Source: Orobanche coerulescens
Taxonomy: Eukaryota; Streptophyta; Magnoliopsida; Lamiales; Orobanchaceae
Assembly (NCBI GenBank): GCA_033398695.1
Contig: CM065802.1
Span: 138,928,096 to 138,992,095, forward strand
DNA length: 64,000 nt
Direction of reading: 5' to 3'
The position numbers and the translations under genes are program-made. This document shows, piece after piece, positions 11,324 to 23,725 of the stretch. The notes beneath the pieces were generated by a model. It did no database searches, was not told the DNA's origin, and was given only the letters and a program-made list of their open reading frames with translations. Within the stretch, counting starts at the first letter, position 1. Each line of letters opens with the position of its first letter.

Positions 11324-12431
11324 CAACTGTAACACCCCCTAACCTAGCAGCTGAACTACAAAGGGGTCCGTGCTACTAAGTTGGGGAGTATCACGCTTTT
11401 ATACTTTGAAAACCAGAATAAGAAATTTGGTAAAAGCAAGAACTCAGGAAAATAACGCAAACTGATATTATTTTGTTGAAAACATTACACAACCTTAAGT
11501 TTAATACATAAAAAAAACATAACAGAGCGATCTTATTCAAAACAAAACATAGTCTTCCAGCATAGGGGCGAAATAGCTGGGGAATGGCATATGGACAAGT
11601 CTCCAACTGGCAATACTGAAAAAGATAGTCAACCCCTAAACATGAGCATCATCACCTGTATCATAAGAATCTAGTGAGCTAATGGCTCAGTAAGATGAGA
11701 CTTCTATAATAGCAAGGTATCACATATCACATTCATCAACAAATAACTCTTTATATGATATAGTCATGACCTTGTAAAATCCTTGCTTCGGGTACCCTTG
11801 AAGTGTGATACTCAACTGATAGTGATTGGCCATGGTTTTCGGAACCTGTTCATATAATTGGCCAATAAAAGATGTATACGGGGGTTCCCATACTGGTTTT
11901 TCAACCAATGGTATTAGTTGTATTCAACCTTTTTCATTCAGTGTGAGTTTCCTTGACCGACTTTCAGCCGCAAGTATTTGCCACCATGTTTTGGGTTCGC
12001 CGGTCCCCCGCGTCCCGTGCTTACTTGCCATCATTCAAGTACCATACTTCCTTTTCTTAAACATTCTTTCACATACACATGTTATGCATTATCATTCAAT
12101 AACAGTCACATATGAAAATATCAATCAATATATGATCCTTATGATACAACAAGAAAAAGCATCATCTTACCTCAGGTCCCGTGCCTGTTGATGTGAAAAG
12201 ATCAGTTTCTATAGATGGATGTGCTAAAATCCTTGAAGAAAAATCTAAAACCTCTTTGGGGACTTTTATCAAACACCTTTGAAAAACTGTCAGATTTGAG
12301 CCTCCTGTTTGATCGGGCTTTTTGAGGCCTTTAATATTTTTGGAAGGGAAATCTGTTATGCAGGTATTAAAATAGAGGTTCACAGCTTCAAAATGGTATA
12401 TTATTTGTTGGAAGATACTTACGTATATATG

Positions 12432-12439
12432 TATTTATA
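12432..12439 (-). promoter_or_regulatory. TATA box in the minus-strand gypsy LTR
   Basis: The minus strand reads CTATAAATACA here. It lies directly downstream of the GC-rich repeat block and about 640 bp into the LTR. Confidence 0.6.
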
Positions 12440-12462
12440 GGAGTCCAAATTCGGTTGAAAAT

Positions 12463-12700
12463 CAACCTTACCCGGACAGCTGGAAGCCTTATCCGGACAG
12501 CTGGCCGAGAAGCTTCTGTCGGTCGTGACCGACCTTATCCGAATAGCTGGCCGAGAAGCTTCTGTCGGTCGTGACCGACCTTATCCGGACAGCTGGACAT
12601 CCTTATCCGGATAGTGGCCGAGAAGCTTCGGTCGGCCGTGACCGGCAGCGGTCGGTAGGGGTGTCCGGCGGTGATCGGCAGATGTCCGTCAACTTGGCTC
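12463..12700 (-). repeat. GC-rich U3 repeat array
   Basis: About two and a half units of 55-60 bp: CTTATCCGGACAGCTGGCCG, then AGAAGCTTCTGTCGGTCGTG and ACCGAC, each containing short palindromes (AGAAGCTTCT, CGGTCGTGACCG). It sits just upstream of the LTR's TATA box, so it could hold transcription-factor sites. Confidence 0.7.
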
Positions 12701-13079
12701 GGCCGTTTCGACCCCTTCCTGATGTCCAAATTCGATTTTCCGACTTGTTTAGTACTCTTCGGAGTTAAATCTTCGATATGCTCAGAACGGATTTTCGATA
12801 ATAATAATAAAATAATTTAATATTATTTTTGCAATATAAGTGTTCTGTAATGAAAATTTTATCGTATCAAAATCGTCGGAACTTTTCGAAATCACATTCA
12901 TCAATTATAAAAATGGCCCTTATAATTTATATTGAAATCGTTTCTTTTTTTAAATCCTTCATTTTATGCTAGGAACATTATCGGTCCAAGTATTGGACAA
13001 CCTGTAAATATCGAAACCCATGATCATTAGCAAAATAAATAGCATTTAAATAAGTCTTTGAATTTTTTAGGGTATTACA

Positions 13080-13634
13080 ATTATTGTTTTATAATCGTTT
13101 AGCACATCGATCTCTTTACTGAGAAACTGAGCTCCTCACTGCAACAAAACATCTTACAAAATGACTTTTATCATGCTATAAGAGATAATTAACATGTCGT
13201 ATAAAATGTAATGCGAATGGACATAGCAGTTATTCATGCTCCTGAAATGTCTACTTGTATGCCATGTTTCCCTAATGCGTATTATGTAAATGCATTTAGG
13301 TATAAAATGGTTATTGGCATAGAAGGGGATAATCGAGCATTACATTATCGTTTGGCGTTACCGCCATTTTGGAGTCGAATTCACAACGTATTCCATGTAT
13401 CCTAGTTAAGGAAGTACGTTGCTGACCCGAGCCGCATTATTCGATTCGAAGAAGTCGAGATAGCCGATGACCATTCATATGAAGAACATCCCGTGCGGAT
13501 ACTTGAGAGGAGGGTCAAACAGTTGAGGAACAAGACGATTCCCTTATTGAAAATTCAGTGGTCGAGACACGGAGTCGATGAGGCTACGTAGGAGACTGAG
13601 GATAGCATACGAAACTCCTTTTAAGGGGGGAGTA
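13080..13634 (+). pseudogene. gypsy integrase C-terminal tail and polypurine tract
   Basis: From about 13340 one frame, with two stops, reads LPPFWSRIHNVFHVS, LRKYVADPS, SYEEHPVRILERRVKQLRNK and IPLLKIQWSRHGVDEAT. This is the well-known C-terminal end of plant gypsy integrases of the chromovirus type (the end of Pol just before the 3' LTR). The polypurine tract CTTTTAAGGGGGGAG follows at 13617-13632, then the LTR start at 13635. The first 250 bp (13080-13330) are AT-rich and unreadable. The upstream Pol was cut off by the minus-strand element ending at 13079. Confidence 0.75.
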
Positions 13635-13814
13635 TGTAATACCCGTGCTTTTACTACTGTATTCTTCTTTTAAATTAAGTATTGTCGCACCATATCTGCA
13701 TTTATTGTAATGAGTATATTGATGAATTATGTTAAATTGAAATCCTGGTCGTTCATACTATATTGATTGTTGGATGTTATTGGGAGAATTTCATTTTTAC
13801 TTGTTATAGACCTT

Positions 13815-14182
13815 AGCGTACGTTAGCATACTCTCTTTACGTACGCTATGTACGTAGCATTACATACGTAACCCTCATATGTTAACGTGCGTAATGCGGA
13901 GTATCTATCAGCAGCTCGCCTTTCGGCGGGTGGGGCCGAACATGGGTAGGTGGTCGGGAGTCGATCGTGACAGCCTAAGTCAACGGCCATTACGTACGTA
14001 ATGGCTGTGCCGTAGCGTACGTAATGTATAAGAGTCTTACGTACGTTTGTTTGGCAACGTACGTAACAACATGTGTATTTTAAGTCAGTGACATCTAGTA
14101 ATCTGTTACGTACGAAATACTCGGAAGGTTACATATGTAATCTCTTTAACGTACGTTAATATGTAGCCATAGCGTACGTAGT
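13815..14182 (+). repeat. cluster of ACGTACGT palindromes in U3
   Basis: About a dozen variants of TTACGTACGTAA or TAGCGTACGCTA in under 370 bp, irregularly spaced (for example near 13846, 13993, 14015, 14037, 14057, 14105, 14150 and 14172). The cluster ends just upstream of the TATA box at 14196. Confidence 0.85.
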
Positions 14183-14195
14183 GCTGAATTCGGGT

Positions 14196-14203
14196 TATAA
14201 AGG
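14196..14203 (+). promoter_or_regulatory. TATA box in the family C LTR
   Basis: TATAAAGG, followed by a C/T-rich leader with TCTCTCCCTCAAAACTG, immediately downstream of the ACGTACGT cluster. Confidence 0.6.
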
Positions 14204-15717
14204 TATGAGTTGCCTTTCATTTCTGCACGACCTTTTTTCATCCTCTCTCCCTCAAAACTGATTCCCTGCCCCCTTAAATCATATTCTTGCCTTCCAATCT
14301 CGTATTAGAGCTACATCACTTGGATTATAGCTTGGTAACTAGAAGATAGGAGTGTGTTCTTGGAAGATTTGGTGTTATTCTTCATTCCTTTTCTTGAGGT
14401 TGGTTATCTTACTCTTGTTATTCATATGTTTATTGATGTTAGTAGTAGAATAACCTGATATATCATGATGATCATTGAATTTATGAACAAATCTAGTTTG
14501 GAATATGATAATATTGTTAGAACCCTTCCTTGAATGATTGATTAAGTTGTGGATAGCATGTTCAATATAGAACCCTTAGTTAATCATGTTAAAATCCGGA
14601 GATCAAAGTTATGAATGTGTTCTTAATTGCTAGTAGGATCCTTTGATGTTATAGCCATATATTGGAGAAGGTTTAACAACTCATTGGGAAGAGATTGATG
14701 ATGTCTTTAGAATTTCAAAACCTACAAAGATATAATTATGCTTGAAGTAAAAATCTTAGGGATGATGATGGATTATGTAGAACACAAGTATAACCTTTAT
14801 TTATTCAAAATAATTGGGTGTATTGATAACACAAGAAGGGGGTTGATCACTACATTAATATGTTGATAGTGTTTTAAGACGATTATAACAAATATGGGTA
14901 ATAACGGTGCCGTAGAATTAATAACCGAATTCTATTACGTTGATCCTCGTGTATTAGGATGACGTAAATTTGGATGATGTTCTTGATATGCTTAAAACTT
15001 AAAGTTATTATTTCATTTCTAGATTGGCTTAACGTAATTATTGTGAAAATGACGAAGAATGTAAATAAACACAAATTTTTAAAATGATTTGACGTTAATC
15101 GGAAGTGTTGATGGATTGAGAGTATGTTTAATCATCATAGTATTACATTGATAATGTTCTTGACTTCAAACACTTGCCATTAATGTTAGAAAGTGTGGGC
15201 AAATCTCATAAACTTATGATATGATGATCCATAATTGGAGTGTTAGAATGTTCAATAGGATAGTCGAAACTATTCGAGTAAAATTACAAATATTGTTTCT
15301 ATGAATTAATACTATTATAGTACGAATGTGTTGTTGAATGAATTACGTTTCTTTCAAGGTTGCTTGTTCAAGTGAGTATTGTTAGACGAAGATACCTTTT
15401 GTTGTTCATTCAAAGAAGGATTATTCATCTACGGAATTGAGGCAAATTATCTTGCTTGGTTATAATGATGGTTGAATTATTGTGATTATTATGTGTTTCG
15501 TGTATATAGAAATGTTCTGTGAATCTATGATTCATGACATGGTGATATCCTTGATCGTGTTACCGTTTGTGGCGGGATTGCATTCCCAAACGTATCGCCC
15601 TTGTTACCGTTTGCCTCATTGACCTTTGTTGTCACTTATTGTTTCCCAAATATTGATTCCTATTGCTTTTATTCCCTTCCCGGGTCATTTTTCATCATTT
15701 TAGGTCCCAAGGGGGTG

Positions 15718-15945
15718 TGGGTCGCGGCACAAGGGAGTGTGCGCCGCGGCACACACATTTTCCAATTGTTGGCCGACCCGTCTGTACCGGGGGCTGCGGC
15801 TCATGCCGACAGGGCCGCGGCACACTGCCGAGTCACTGCCGCGGCACACTCGTCTGGGCCGCGGCACGCTGCCGAGCACTGGGGCAGATTTTGGCCCTGT
15901 GCCGCGGCACACTTCGGCCGGGCCACGGCACACAGTGCAGTCTGC
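15718..15945 (+). repeat. GCCGCGGCACA motif cluster
   Basis: About eight copies of GCCGCGGCACAC or close variants, with GCCGA/CTGCCGAG links. It sits in the U3 of the family B-like part, just before the C/T-rich leader near 15975-16060. Reading frames through it are by-products of high GC. Confidence 0.75.
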
Positions 15946-17654
15946 AGTATAACTTCGTTTTTTTGAGACAAATCACCCATTTTCCCTTTTTCTTCCACCT
16001 TGTTCCGAGAGAGAGGGCTTTAGGGAGAGACTTTCCATCATCTATCACTTGAGTACTTGGTTTTCTTTATCTCCTTTCGATCGTGAAGCCCGGATAGTCG
16101 ATCTAACGCGTGTTCTTCGGATCAAAGTGCTTGGGTCTTCAAGAGGTAATTTCTTCAACATCTTGGATTTCGATTTTGTATTGAGATATGATGATTTGGA
16201 TGTTAAGATCATGTTGTATGAAGTGATATACGCATGATTATGGATATGTTTGATTATTCATTGGATTATTGAAGGATTATTCAAGAACACTTTGAATATT
16301 GAATTGGATTTGGGGGTTTTCGATTAATTGTTGTTGAAATCACGAATTTGGATATTCATATTAGATTATTGATCGTATTGAAGGTGTTTTGTTGGTTTGA
16401 AACACTTCTTGGGGATTTGATATTGGTATTAATGAGGTTTGGATGTAAACAATCGAAGATTGGCCACAACATGTTCGATATAATGCCCCAATGAACTTGG
16501 TTTAGTCGTATCAACGTTTTGAGTTAGTTATACTCGTGTTTGATTCGTGTGTTTAACCGGATTATTGGTAATTCTGCTATTCAAGGTTGTTCGAGCGACC
16601 GACATCTCATTTAGGACGTTGTTCGAGAGAAATCGTATCATCACCAATGTTAAGGTAAGTTAATTCTTACTCGGTTAAAGGGATATTCATTCCTTTCGTT
16701 GTTGTTCATTCATAATCATAATTCATTCATATTGTATTAACCGTATCAAGACTTGTCATTTTCAATTAATCACTTCAGTCACAAGGAACGACGGTTCTAA
16801 TCATTTCATTGAGATATCATTTATTTCACTATCATTTCATCTCGGTGAGTCATTATTGATTTCGATGTTACTTTGTTATCTCGTGGCATTCCGGGTCATA
16901 CTGGCATGCTGGTTGGTATGTGTCGGATTTTCATGTCGGGCACATTTAAGTCGTGTGTTGGTTGTTGGCCTCACATTGGACTGTGCACACGGGTCGATTG
17001 CTTCGTGAGACTGATTAGGTATAAGACCACACGTGTATTCGATTGATACTCGTTGGTGGCTTGTGCACGGACACATTTCCATCCCAAGCGTAGTGTGGCG
17101 CCACCCTTTGAGCCGTACTGTTAGTTGATTCATACAGCATGTTTGATTGCGTATGTTTTCAACAAGATTGGGTTATAATCTAACCGATTCATTTTTGATC
17201 CAACTTGTAGTTTATACAGCATATACATGATTGTGTTTATTCAACTCTTGAGGATTGTTGTTCTGTGTAACTGACCCCGTTGGGGGATTTTGTTTTCAGG
17301 TCATGGCAAGGCAAAAGCACGGGAATATAACGTTGACGGCGAGGAGTCCCAGTGATACTAGTAGGGGGCCCGAATCCTTTCAGTCATTCCTATTGTTGTC
17401 ATTTATTTTCTGCTGCAGATTTTCATTTGGTTACTCCGTTTCATTCAGTGTTGTGTATTTTATCTTCATATAAAATATACTAGTATTCGGTATTGTCCTA
17501 GTGTTTTGTACTTAAGCTCCTCATCGGAGTATTTGGTAATATAATGTGGTTCGGTACTATAATTGTATTATTTAATTCATCAGTTTTCATTCGCCTGGTG
17601 GGTCCCAGTCGGGGGTCCATGGCACTGTAATATCCGCCTAGTTGGGGTGTTACA

Positions 17655-19146
17655 GTTTTGGACGTTATAATCATGTTGTATGAAGAGATATACATATGAT
17701 TATGAGTATATATGAATATTCATCGGATTATTGAAAGGTTATTCAAGAACACTTTGAATATTGAGTTGGATTTGGGGGTTTTCGATTAATTGTTGTTTAA
17801 ATCACGAATTTGGATATTCATATTGGGTTATTGATCGTATAGAAGATGTTTTGTTGGTTTGAAACACTTCTTGGGGATTTGATATTGGTATTATTGAGGT
17901 TTGGTTGTAAAAAATTGAAGTTTGGCCACAACGTGTTCGATATAATGCCCTAATGAACTTGGTTTAGTCGTATCGACGTTTTGAGTTAGTTATACTCGTG
18001 TTTGATTCGTGTGTTGAACCGGATTATTAGTAACTGTGTTATTCAAGGTTGTTCGAGCGACCGACATCTCATTTAGGACGTCGTTCGTGGAAGGACATTC
18101 TTCATCGGCGTTGTGTAAGTTAATTCTTACTCCGTTAAAAGGATATTCATTCCTTTCGTTGTTGTTCATTCATAATTATAGTTCATTCATAATGTATTAA
18201 CCGTATTGTGACTTGTAATTGTCAATTAATCACTTCAGTCACAAGGAACGCCGGTTCCAATCATTTCATTGATCTATCATTCATTTCACTGTCATTTCAT
18301 CTCGGTGAGTCATTATTGATTTCGATGTCACTTTTGTTATCTCGTGGCATTCCGGGTCATACTGGCGTGCCAGTTGGTATGTGTAGGATTTTCATGTCGG
18401 GCACATATTAAGTCGTGTGTTGGTTGTTGGCCTCACATTGGACTGTGTACACGAGAAGATCACTTCGTGAGACTGATTAGGTACAAGACCACATGTGTAT
18501 TCGATCGATACTCGTTGGTGGCTTGTGCACGGACACATTTCCATCCCGGGCATAGTGTGGCACCACCCTTTGAGCCGTACCATTAGTTGATTCATACAGC
18601 ATGTTTGATTGCGTATGTTTTCAACAGGATTGAGTTATAATCTGGCCGATTCACTTTTGATTGCATGTGTTCGATGATTTGAGATTTTGATCGAACTTGT
18701 GGTTTATACAGCATATATGATTGTGTTTATTTAACTCTTGAGGATTGTTGTTCTGTGTAACTGACCCCGTTGGGGGATTTTGTTTTCAGGTCATGGCAAG
18801 GCAAAAGTACGGGAATAGAACGTTGACGTCGAGGAGTCCCAGTGATACTAGTAGGGGGCCCCAATCCTTTCAGTCATTCATATTGTTGTCATTTATTTTC
18901 CACTGCAGATTTCCATTTGGATACTCCGTTTCGTTCAGTATTGTGTATTTTATCTTCATATAAAATATACATGTATTCGGTATTTTCTTGGGTGTGTTAT
19001 AATGAAACTCCTCATCGGAGTAATTAATGATGTAATGTGGTTTGGTACTACATTTACCCTGTGTATTTCATTCATTTTCACTCGCCTGGTGGGTCCCAGT
19101 CGGGGGTCCACGGCACTGTAATATCCACCTAGTTTGGGGTGTTACA
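17655..19146 (+). repeat. second, tandem copy of the LTR's 3' half
   Basis: It repeats about 16193-17654 almost base for base, starting at GTTTTGGACGTTATAATCAT directly after the first TTACA end and closing with its own GGGGTGTTACA at 19146. Shared landmarks are GATATTCATTCCTTTCGTTG, TGGCATTCCGGGTCATACTGG and AACTGACCCCGTTGGGGG. The second copy holds a 30-50 bp insertion near 18660 (TGCATGTGTTCGATGATTTG). No primer-binding site follows either end. Confidence 0.8.
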
Positions 19147-21891
19147 TGATCGTGTGCGAGTGTGGCTCTTTCCTTTGAAAATTTTTAAGTGATGCATGAT
19201 TTTATCAATTATGAAAAAATGGGAACAATTATAATTACGTCGGAATTTTATGAAAACAATAATGTAGTTGTAATATTATAATCTTGTCCCCGTGGACGGA
19301 TGTCAAGTCAAGGAGTCAGTCGATCAGTTAATCCAGTTTCGAATCCTGCCGATGTGGACTTTGGATTCTAGACTCTCCATATTACTCCTAGCAATATAGG
19401 TCGTCGCCCCAAGATTTGGACCGTCGCCCCAATAGCTGAGCCTTCGCTCTCACACTTAGCGTGTGCTTTCTTATCTCTTATCTAGGCTCGGTATGTCCTT
19501 AGTTGTGGGTCAATACCCGGATCACACCATAATCGCGATTTTACCCCAAGTCTACGACCCAGGTCCCTCGGAACACTCCGTTCCTCGGTTTTCGGAATAG
19601 GAAACAATGGTAGCCTCGTTCATGAACGGCAGCCGCGCAGCCACCCGACTCAATTTGGGGCTCTATAGGTGGCTCCTACAGCTCAAGAGGTGGCCCCCGG
19701 ATTGTAGGTCGGCTTTCTGTTTCGTATGGGCTCAAGAGGTGGCCCCGTCCGTCGACGTGGCACTTTGTTCCGATAGAGTTAGAGGCGGACCCGTCCATGG
19801 CACTTTCTTTGTATACATTTAGTTCCCGGACAGTCACATTTATCAATTTGACGCGTTTCACAAGTATCATGTAAACGTTCGGTTAGTGAGGTTAATAACG
19901 TCTTTTGATTAAGTATGGAATATGGTTAATTATATTTGTGGCTCGGTAATACGGAATAGGACTTGTATATAAATTCGAAAATATTCTCAATAATTTATTA
20001 ACGGTCTGATGGGTTCAGGTCAGATATATTAAATGTGTAGGTTCGACGAAACGAAACGAGAGTTTCCGAAATAGTTCGAAAGGACGTTTTTACCCTTAGG
20101 TTCAAACCTAAGCGTTTGGGGTATGAAACGAAATCGGATGGTTATGAAATTTTATGAGGAATCCAAAATACTTCCTCAACTCCATATTTAAGGAAAATTC
20201 GGTAATTTCCAGTTTTGGGACTGAAACTTCCAGAAATTATGATATTGCCCCAAAACTTAAGGAAATCGTTCCGAGGCTTATAGAGCTATGAATTTAGCTC
20301 GAAATTTAACAAAATTTTACGAGATGATTCGTGATGAACCTGGAATTCCAGATTTGTGAAAATTCCAAGAAATTTCGGACTGGGTCCAGAAGTTTGGAAT
20401 TCTTGCATTTTGACCCCGAATTTATTTTAAAATTGCGATTTGAACTATTAAGTTTAGGTATCGAACTCCGAATCATTTGAAACTTTATGGACAGACTATA
20501 CATGGTATAATATGTACTGCCCAAGGTCCAGAATGTTTTATTTTCGTAAATTTCAGTTTAGTCCCCAAACATTAAGAAATTACAAATTATGCCCAAAAGT
20601 TCCGTTTACTCATTTCAAGTCCTATTTTGGACACAAATAAATTATCCATATATCATAACATAATCATATAACACAAAATTTCAGATTTTGGTAGGGTTTT
20701 TCAATAACATTTAGAAGAAAACATATAACATTCAATTTATCACAAAATCGACACCCGACTACCAAATCGGTTGTCGTTTAAATTCAATAAATCTTATTAC
20801 ATGTTGCTATAACCATAACATACATATTTAAAAACATGCATTTATACAAGAATTTCAGATTAGTACATGCTTCCACATTTTTCATGATATTAGAGAATTA
20901 AATTTAAGAAAAACGAATTATACATAGCTATACGCAATATCATAATATGTAATTTTTTACATGAAGACTTTAACATAGATCATACCAATAAAATCTCGAA
21001 ATACTTCAGATTTAATACATGCATCACAAGTAAAAGAAGAGATTCTACTTTAAATGTTTGAAAGAGTTTTCACCCACCTCGATATTGCCGGATTTAGTCG
21101 GTTATAGGTCTCGGAAGTTGGAAAATGACCTCCCCTCTCACTCTATATGGTTCGGCCATCACCATGCACCCCAAGGTGAGTATTTTGTTTGCATGTTTTA
21201 AGTTTAAAGTTAGATTAAAAGGATTATTACTAGAAATTATGGAAATGGAAGTAGAAAGTGAGGTTACCTATTTCTTTGCTTGAATTTTCTTCTTCTTCCT
21301 CCTTCTTCCTTTTTGGTCCAACCCTACCCTCTCTCCTGACTCTCAAATGCAGATTTTGTGTTGGTGTGTGTGGGAGAAGTGTTTTGGGTGTAAGTATTAA
21401 AAGGGTGTATTTTTAAGTATGGTCAAGGCATGGAAAATGAGGTAGTAACTATATCTCTTGCATGGGGAGACATGAGCTTTAAAAAAATGTTGATTCCCCC
21501 TTTTTTTCTCCCCATTTGGCCGCCCCAATATGTGTGTGTTATATTATTTTCTTTTTTTTGGTTAATTTAAGAGTATAATTATAAGGGTAAATGATTTAAT
21601 TAGTTGGGTTGGGCTTTGAATTGTAACTTCAAGTCTTATGATTTTATTAAGTTAGGTTGAGTCCATTAGTGAGTCTACATGTAATTAGGTGTTGACAATT
21701 AGTCGAATAGGTGAATAAACATACTAATTAAATTTTATTATTTAGTTTATTAAATAAATTACAAAGTTAAAGAGTGAAATAAAATAATATAGATGTAGGT
21801 TATATCATGTCATAAAATAACTATTATTAAATTACATCATGATTTAGTACATTGTACATGTGATAAGCCATCGAATATAGGGGGTTTTACA
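19147..21891 (-). repeat. AT-rich block, probable minus-strand LTR
   Basis: The right edge, read on the minus strand, is TGTAAAACCCCCTATATTCG, a typical LTR start. A GGGGAATCAAC, GCGGCCAAATGGGG and C/T-A/G-rich leader succession (about 21540 down to 21290) fits a U3-to-R order, and the rest is long AT-rich U5-like text. The left edge at 19147 (TGATCGTGTG) does not give a matching inverted end, and no target duplication is seen. I find no gene: the longest frames are about 70 codons. It could instead be two joined fragments. Confidence 0.4.
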
Positions 21892-22435
21892 TTGATACTA
21901 CAGTTCAACAAGTTAAAACACGGGATGTCGAACTAGAACCCGATAGGAGGTGGTTGAGATCACCCCCGGGAATTAATAATTGGAGATATCGATGCCGGTG
22001 TGATCACACAGAGAAAAATATAGAGTACACAAGGCACTGTACTCTGTGCACAGGAAGAGATGGATTCTAAGAAATCTCAATTCCCTGTACGGAAATCTCA
22101 AGCTGAACTTAGGAGACTTGCTATGTGCACCTTAGATGTATTCTTGGCCCAATATGAACCTGTTTCGACCAATGAGGCTCGAAATAATTCTCACTGGATC
22201 ACTTCAATGGAAGAAGAGCTCAATGGTTTTGCACGGAATAATTTTTGGTACCTAGTTCCTAGATCAACACATTATGCAGTCATAGGAACCAAATGGTATT
22301 TCGAAACAAAAAGTACGAAAATAGACTTGTGATCAGGAACAAATCTAGACTGGTAGCCCAAGGATACAGAGAGGAAGAGGGAATCGACTATGATGAAACC
22401 CTTGCACTTATAGCTCGACTAGATGCCATCAAAAT
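21892..22435 (+). pseudogene. Sirevirus pol, integrase-reverse transcriptase junction and N-terminal reverse transcriptase
   Basis: The linker LEPDRRWLR and LCAQEE leads to [30 protein letters not shown] and the fingers of the reverse transcriptase ([31 protein letters not shown]). Frameshifts lie at about 21970 and 22310; the pieces are recognised by match with the minus-strand copy (63891-63150). The frame ends at 22435, where the foreign element starts, and resumes at 31985 with [18 protein letters not shown]. In a working element this region copies RNA to DNA. Confidence 0.8.
22431..22435. other. target-site duplication AAAAT, left
   Basis: AAAAT precedes the LTR start TGTAACACCCCC at 22436 and is repeated at 31980-31984 after the other LTR. 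The two copies restore one continuous reverse transcriptase frame (DAIKI then FLAL...), which proves the insertion. Confidence 0.9.
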
Positions 22436-23559
22436 TGTAACACCCCCAGATTTAACCGGAAATATTACAGTGCCGTGGGCCCCGAGATGGAACCCACAAG
22501 GCTAAAAGAATTTTTCGCAGAGATTAACAAATGCCCAAGAGGCCAACGACGGTACTATCTTTAAAAATGCACAAAGACTTATAAAATCCATTTATCAAAA
22601 CCGTTATAAAAAATCATTTGAAATCGCAAGGCCAAACGGCCGACACTCAAAAGTTTAGAAAACGATTTCCAAAGTAACCTCAGTTACCAGATACCAAAAG
22701 AGCATTTCAAAATACTCACGCAACGGAAAAAGACCAACCATAAAGATACTCTAGCAGCGGAATACAAGAACCAATCAAGAAACTCAATGGAAATAAACAT
22801 GTCCTAGCCAGTATCCTCCGGGAAGCTCATCTCTTCACGACCGCTACAAGCTCGATACTCGAAGAACCTAAAAAGAAATCCCACGACGGAGTCAGCCATA
22901 ATATCCAACAATGATAATCGTCACATCACATTAATAATTACATACCAATGAGAATACAACATAAGAATACGACCAACGTAATCTTACCGCCATAACTTTA
23001 CTTACTCAAGTCATTCTCATCAGAATAACCATTATCACATTTCACATCTCGTACTTGATTAACCAATAAACTCGAACCTAATATCTATATTATACCTCAA
23101 ACAATATGCAAGATTCTCAAACTATCATCACCAACTCACGATACGAAAATTTGCCAGTTCTGACCAATACTATCCATTGAATAACATCATCAAATCCCAA
23201 GACGATAACTGATTGTCCATCAAAGACAAATACCAAAGGAAATACGGAACATACCTCGTGATATGAAGTGACACGACAATCATATCAGTCTAATCCGAGA
23301 TCAGATCGATGCAATATGGACACGGTCCTAACACAAGACCTACAAATGCATACTCATATGACCACGTCAATATGCTCACAACAATAACAATGATGTATAC
23401 TCAATGGAAATCCGACGATCCAACGCCCTCAACATAGATCCCCTTGATAATCCTATCAGATCATTATAAGGTGGATAACCAACAGTACACATATGAACAA
23501 CAACACATGATAAAATCAATGATGGGAATTCACAAGATTCCATCAACACAGTACTGGTA

Positions 23560-23725
23560 ATCCAACGATCCAGTGCCCTCAGCATAGATCCCCATGATGA
23601 TCCCGTCAAACCAACGCATGGTAGAAAACATGTCCAACGATCCATCGCCCTTAGCATAGATCCCCATGATGATCCCGTCGAACCAACGCATGGTGGACAT
23701 CCGATCCAGCGCCCTCAACATAGAT
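23560..23725 (-). repeat. short tandem repeat in the LTR, one more unit than in its partner
   Basis: Units of about 68 bp built on AACGATCCA(G/T)(T/C)GCCCT and AGCATAGATCCCCATGATGA and TCCCGTC(A/G)AACCAACGCA. The matching place in the other LTR (29615-29710) has one unit fewer. This is ordinary slippage or unequal exchange after insertion. Confidence 0.7.

Larger units (their letters stand above)
10239..13079 (-). mobile_element. minus-strand Ty3/gypsy element fragment: 5' LTR, primer site and gag
   Basis: Read on the minus strand: LTR 13079-11328, a primer-binding site at 11323-11311, then gag from 11127 down to the break near 10239, where family B LTR sequence takes over. Everything downstream of the Gag zinc knuckle (protease, reverse transcriptase, integrase, 3' LTR) is missing. 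The bases flanking the LTR at 13080 read ATTAT; the partner duplication is not visible because the other end is lost. Confidence 0.8.
11328..13079 (-). repeat. 5' LTR of the minus-strand gypsy element
   Basis: 1752 bp, from TGTAATACCC (minus strand, at 13079) to GGGGGTGTTACA (at 11328), with terminal inverted TGTAA/TTACA. A GC-rich array lies at 12463-12700 and a TATA box downstream of it at 12439-12432. No gene inside. Confidence 0.8.
13635..17654 (+). repeat. long chimeric LTR: family C start, family B end
   Basis: It begins TGTAATACCCGTGC right after a polypurine tract and ends GGGGTGTTACA at 17654. The first 2 kb (to about 15670) resemble the LTRs at 22436-25988 and 28496-31979, sharing the array of TTACGTACGTAA-like palindromes before the TATA box. 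The last 2 kb follow family B LTRs, for example TCTCCTTTCGATCGTGAAGC, CAAGGTTGTTCGAGCG and CTGACCCCGTTGGGGG. It could be a recombinant or a family of its own; the junction is placed only roughly. No genes inside. Confidence 0.55.

Noticed and set aside
15601..16052. Frames of 121-129 codons in the GCCGCGGCACA cluster
   Set aside because: Repeat- and GC-driven; the region is LTR and shared in part with non-coding copies.
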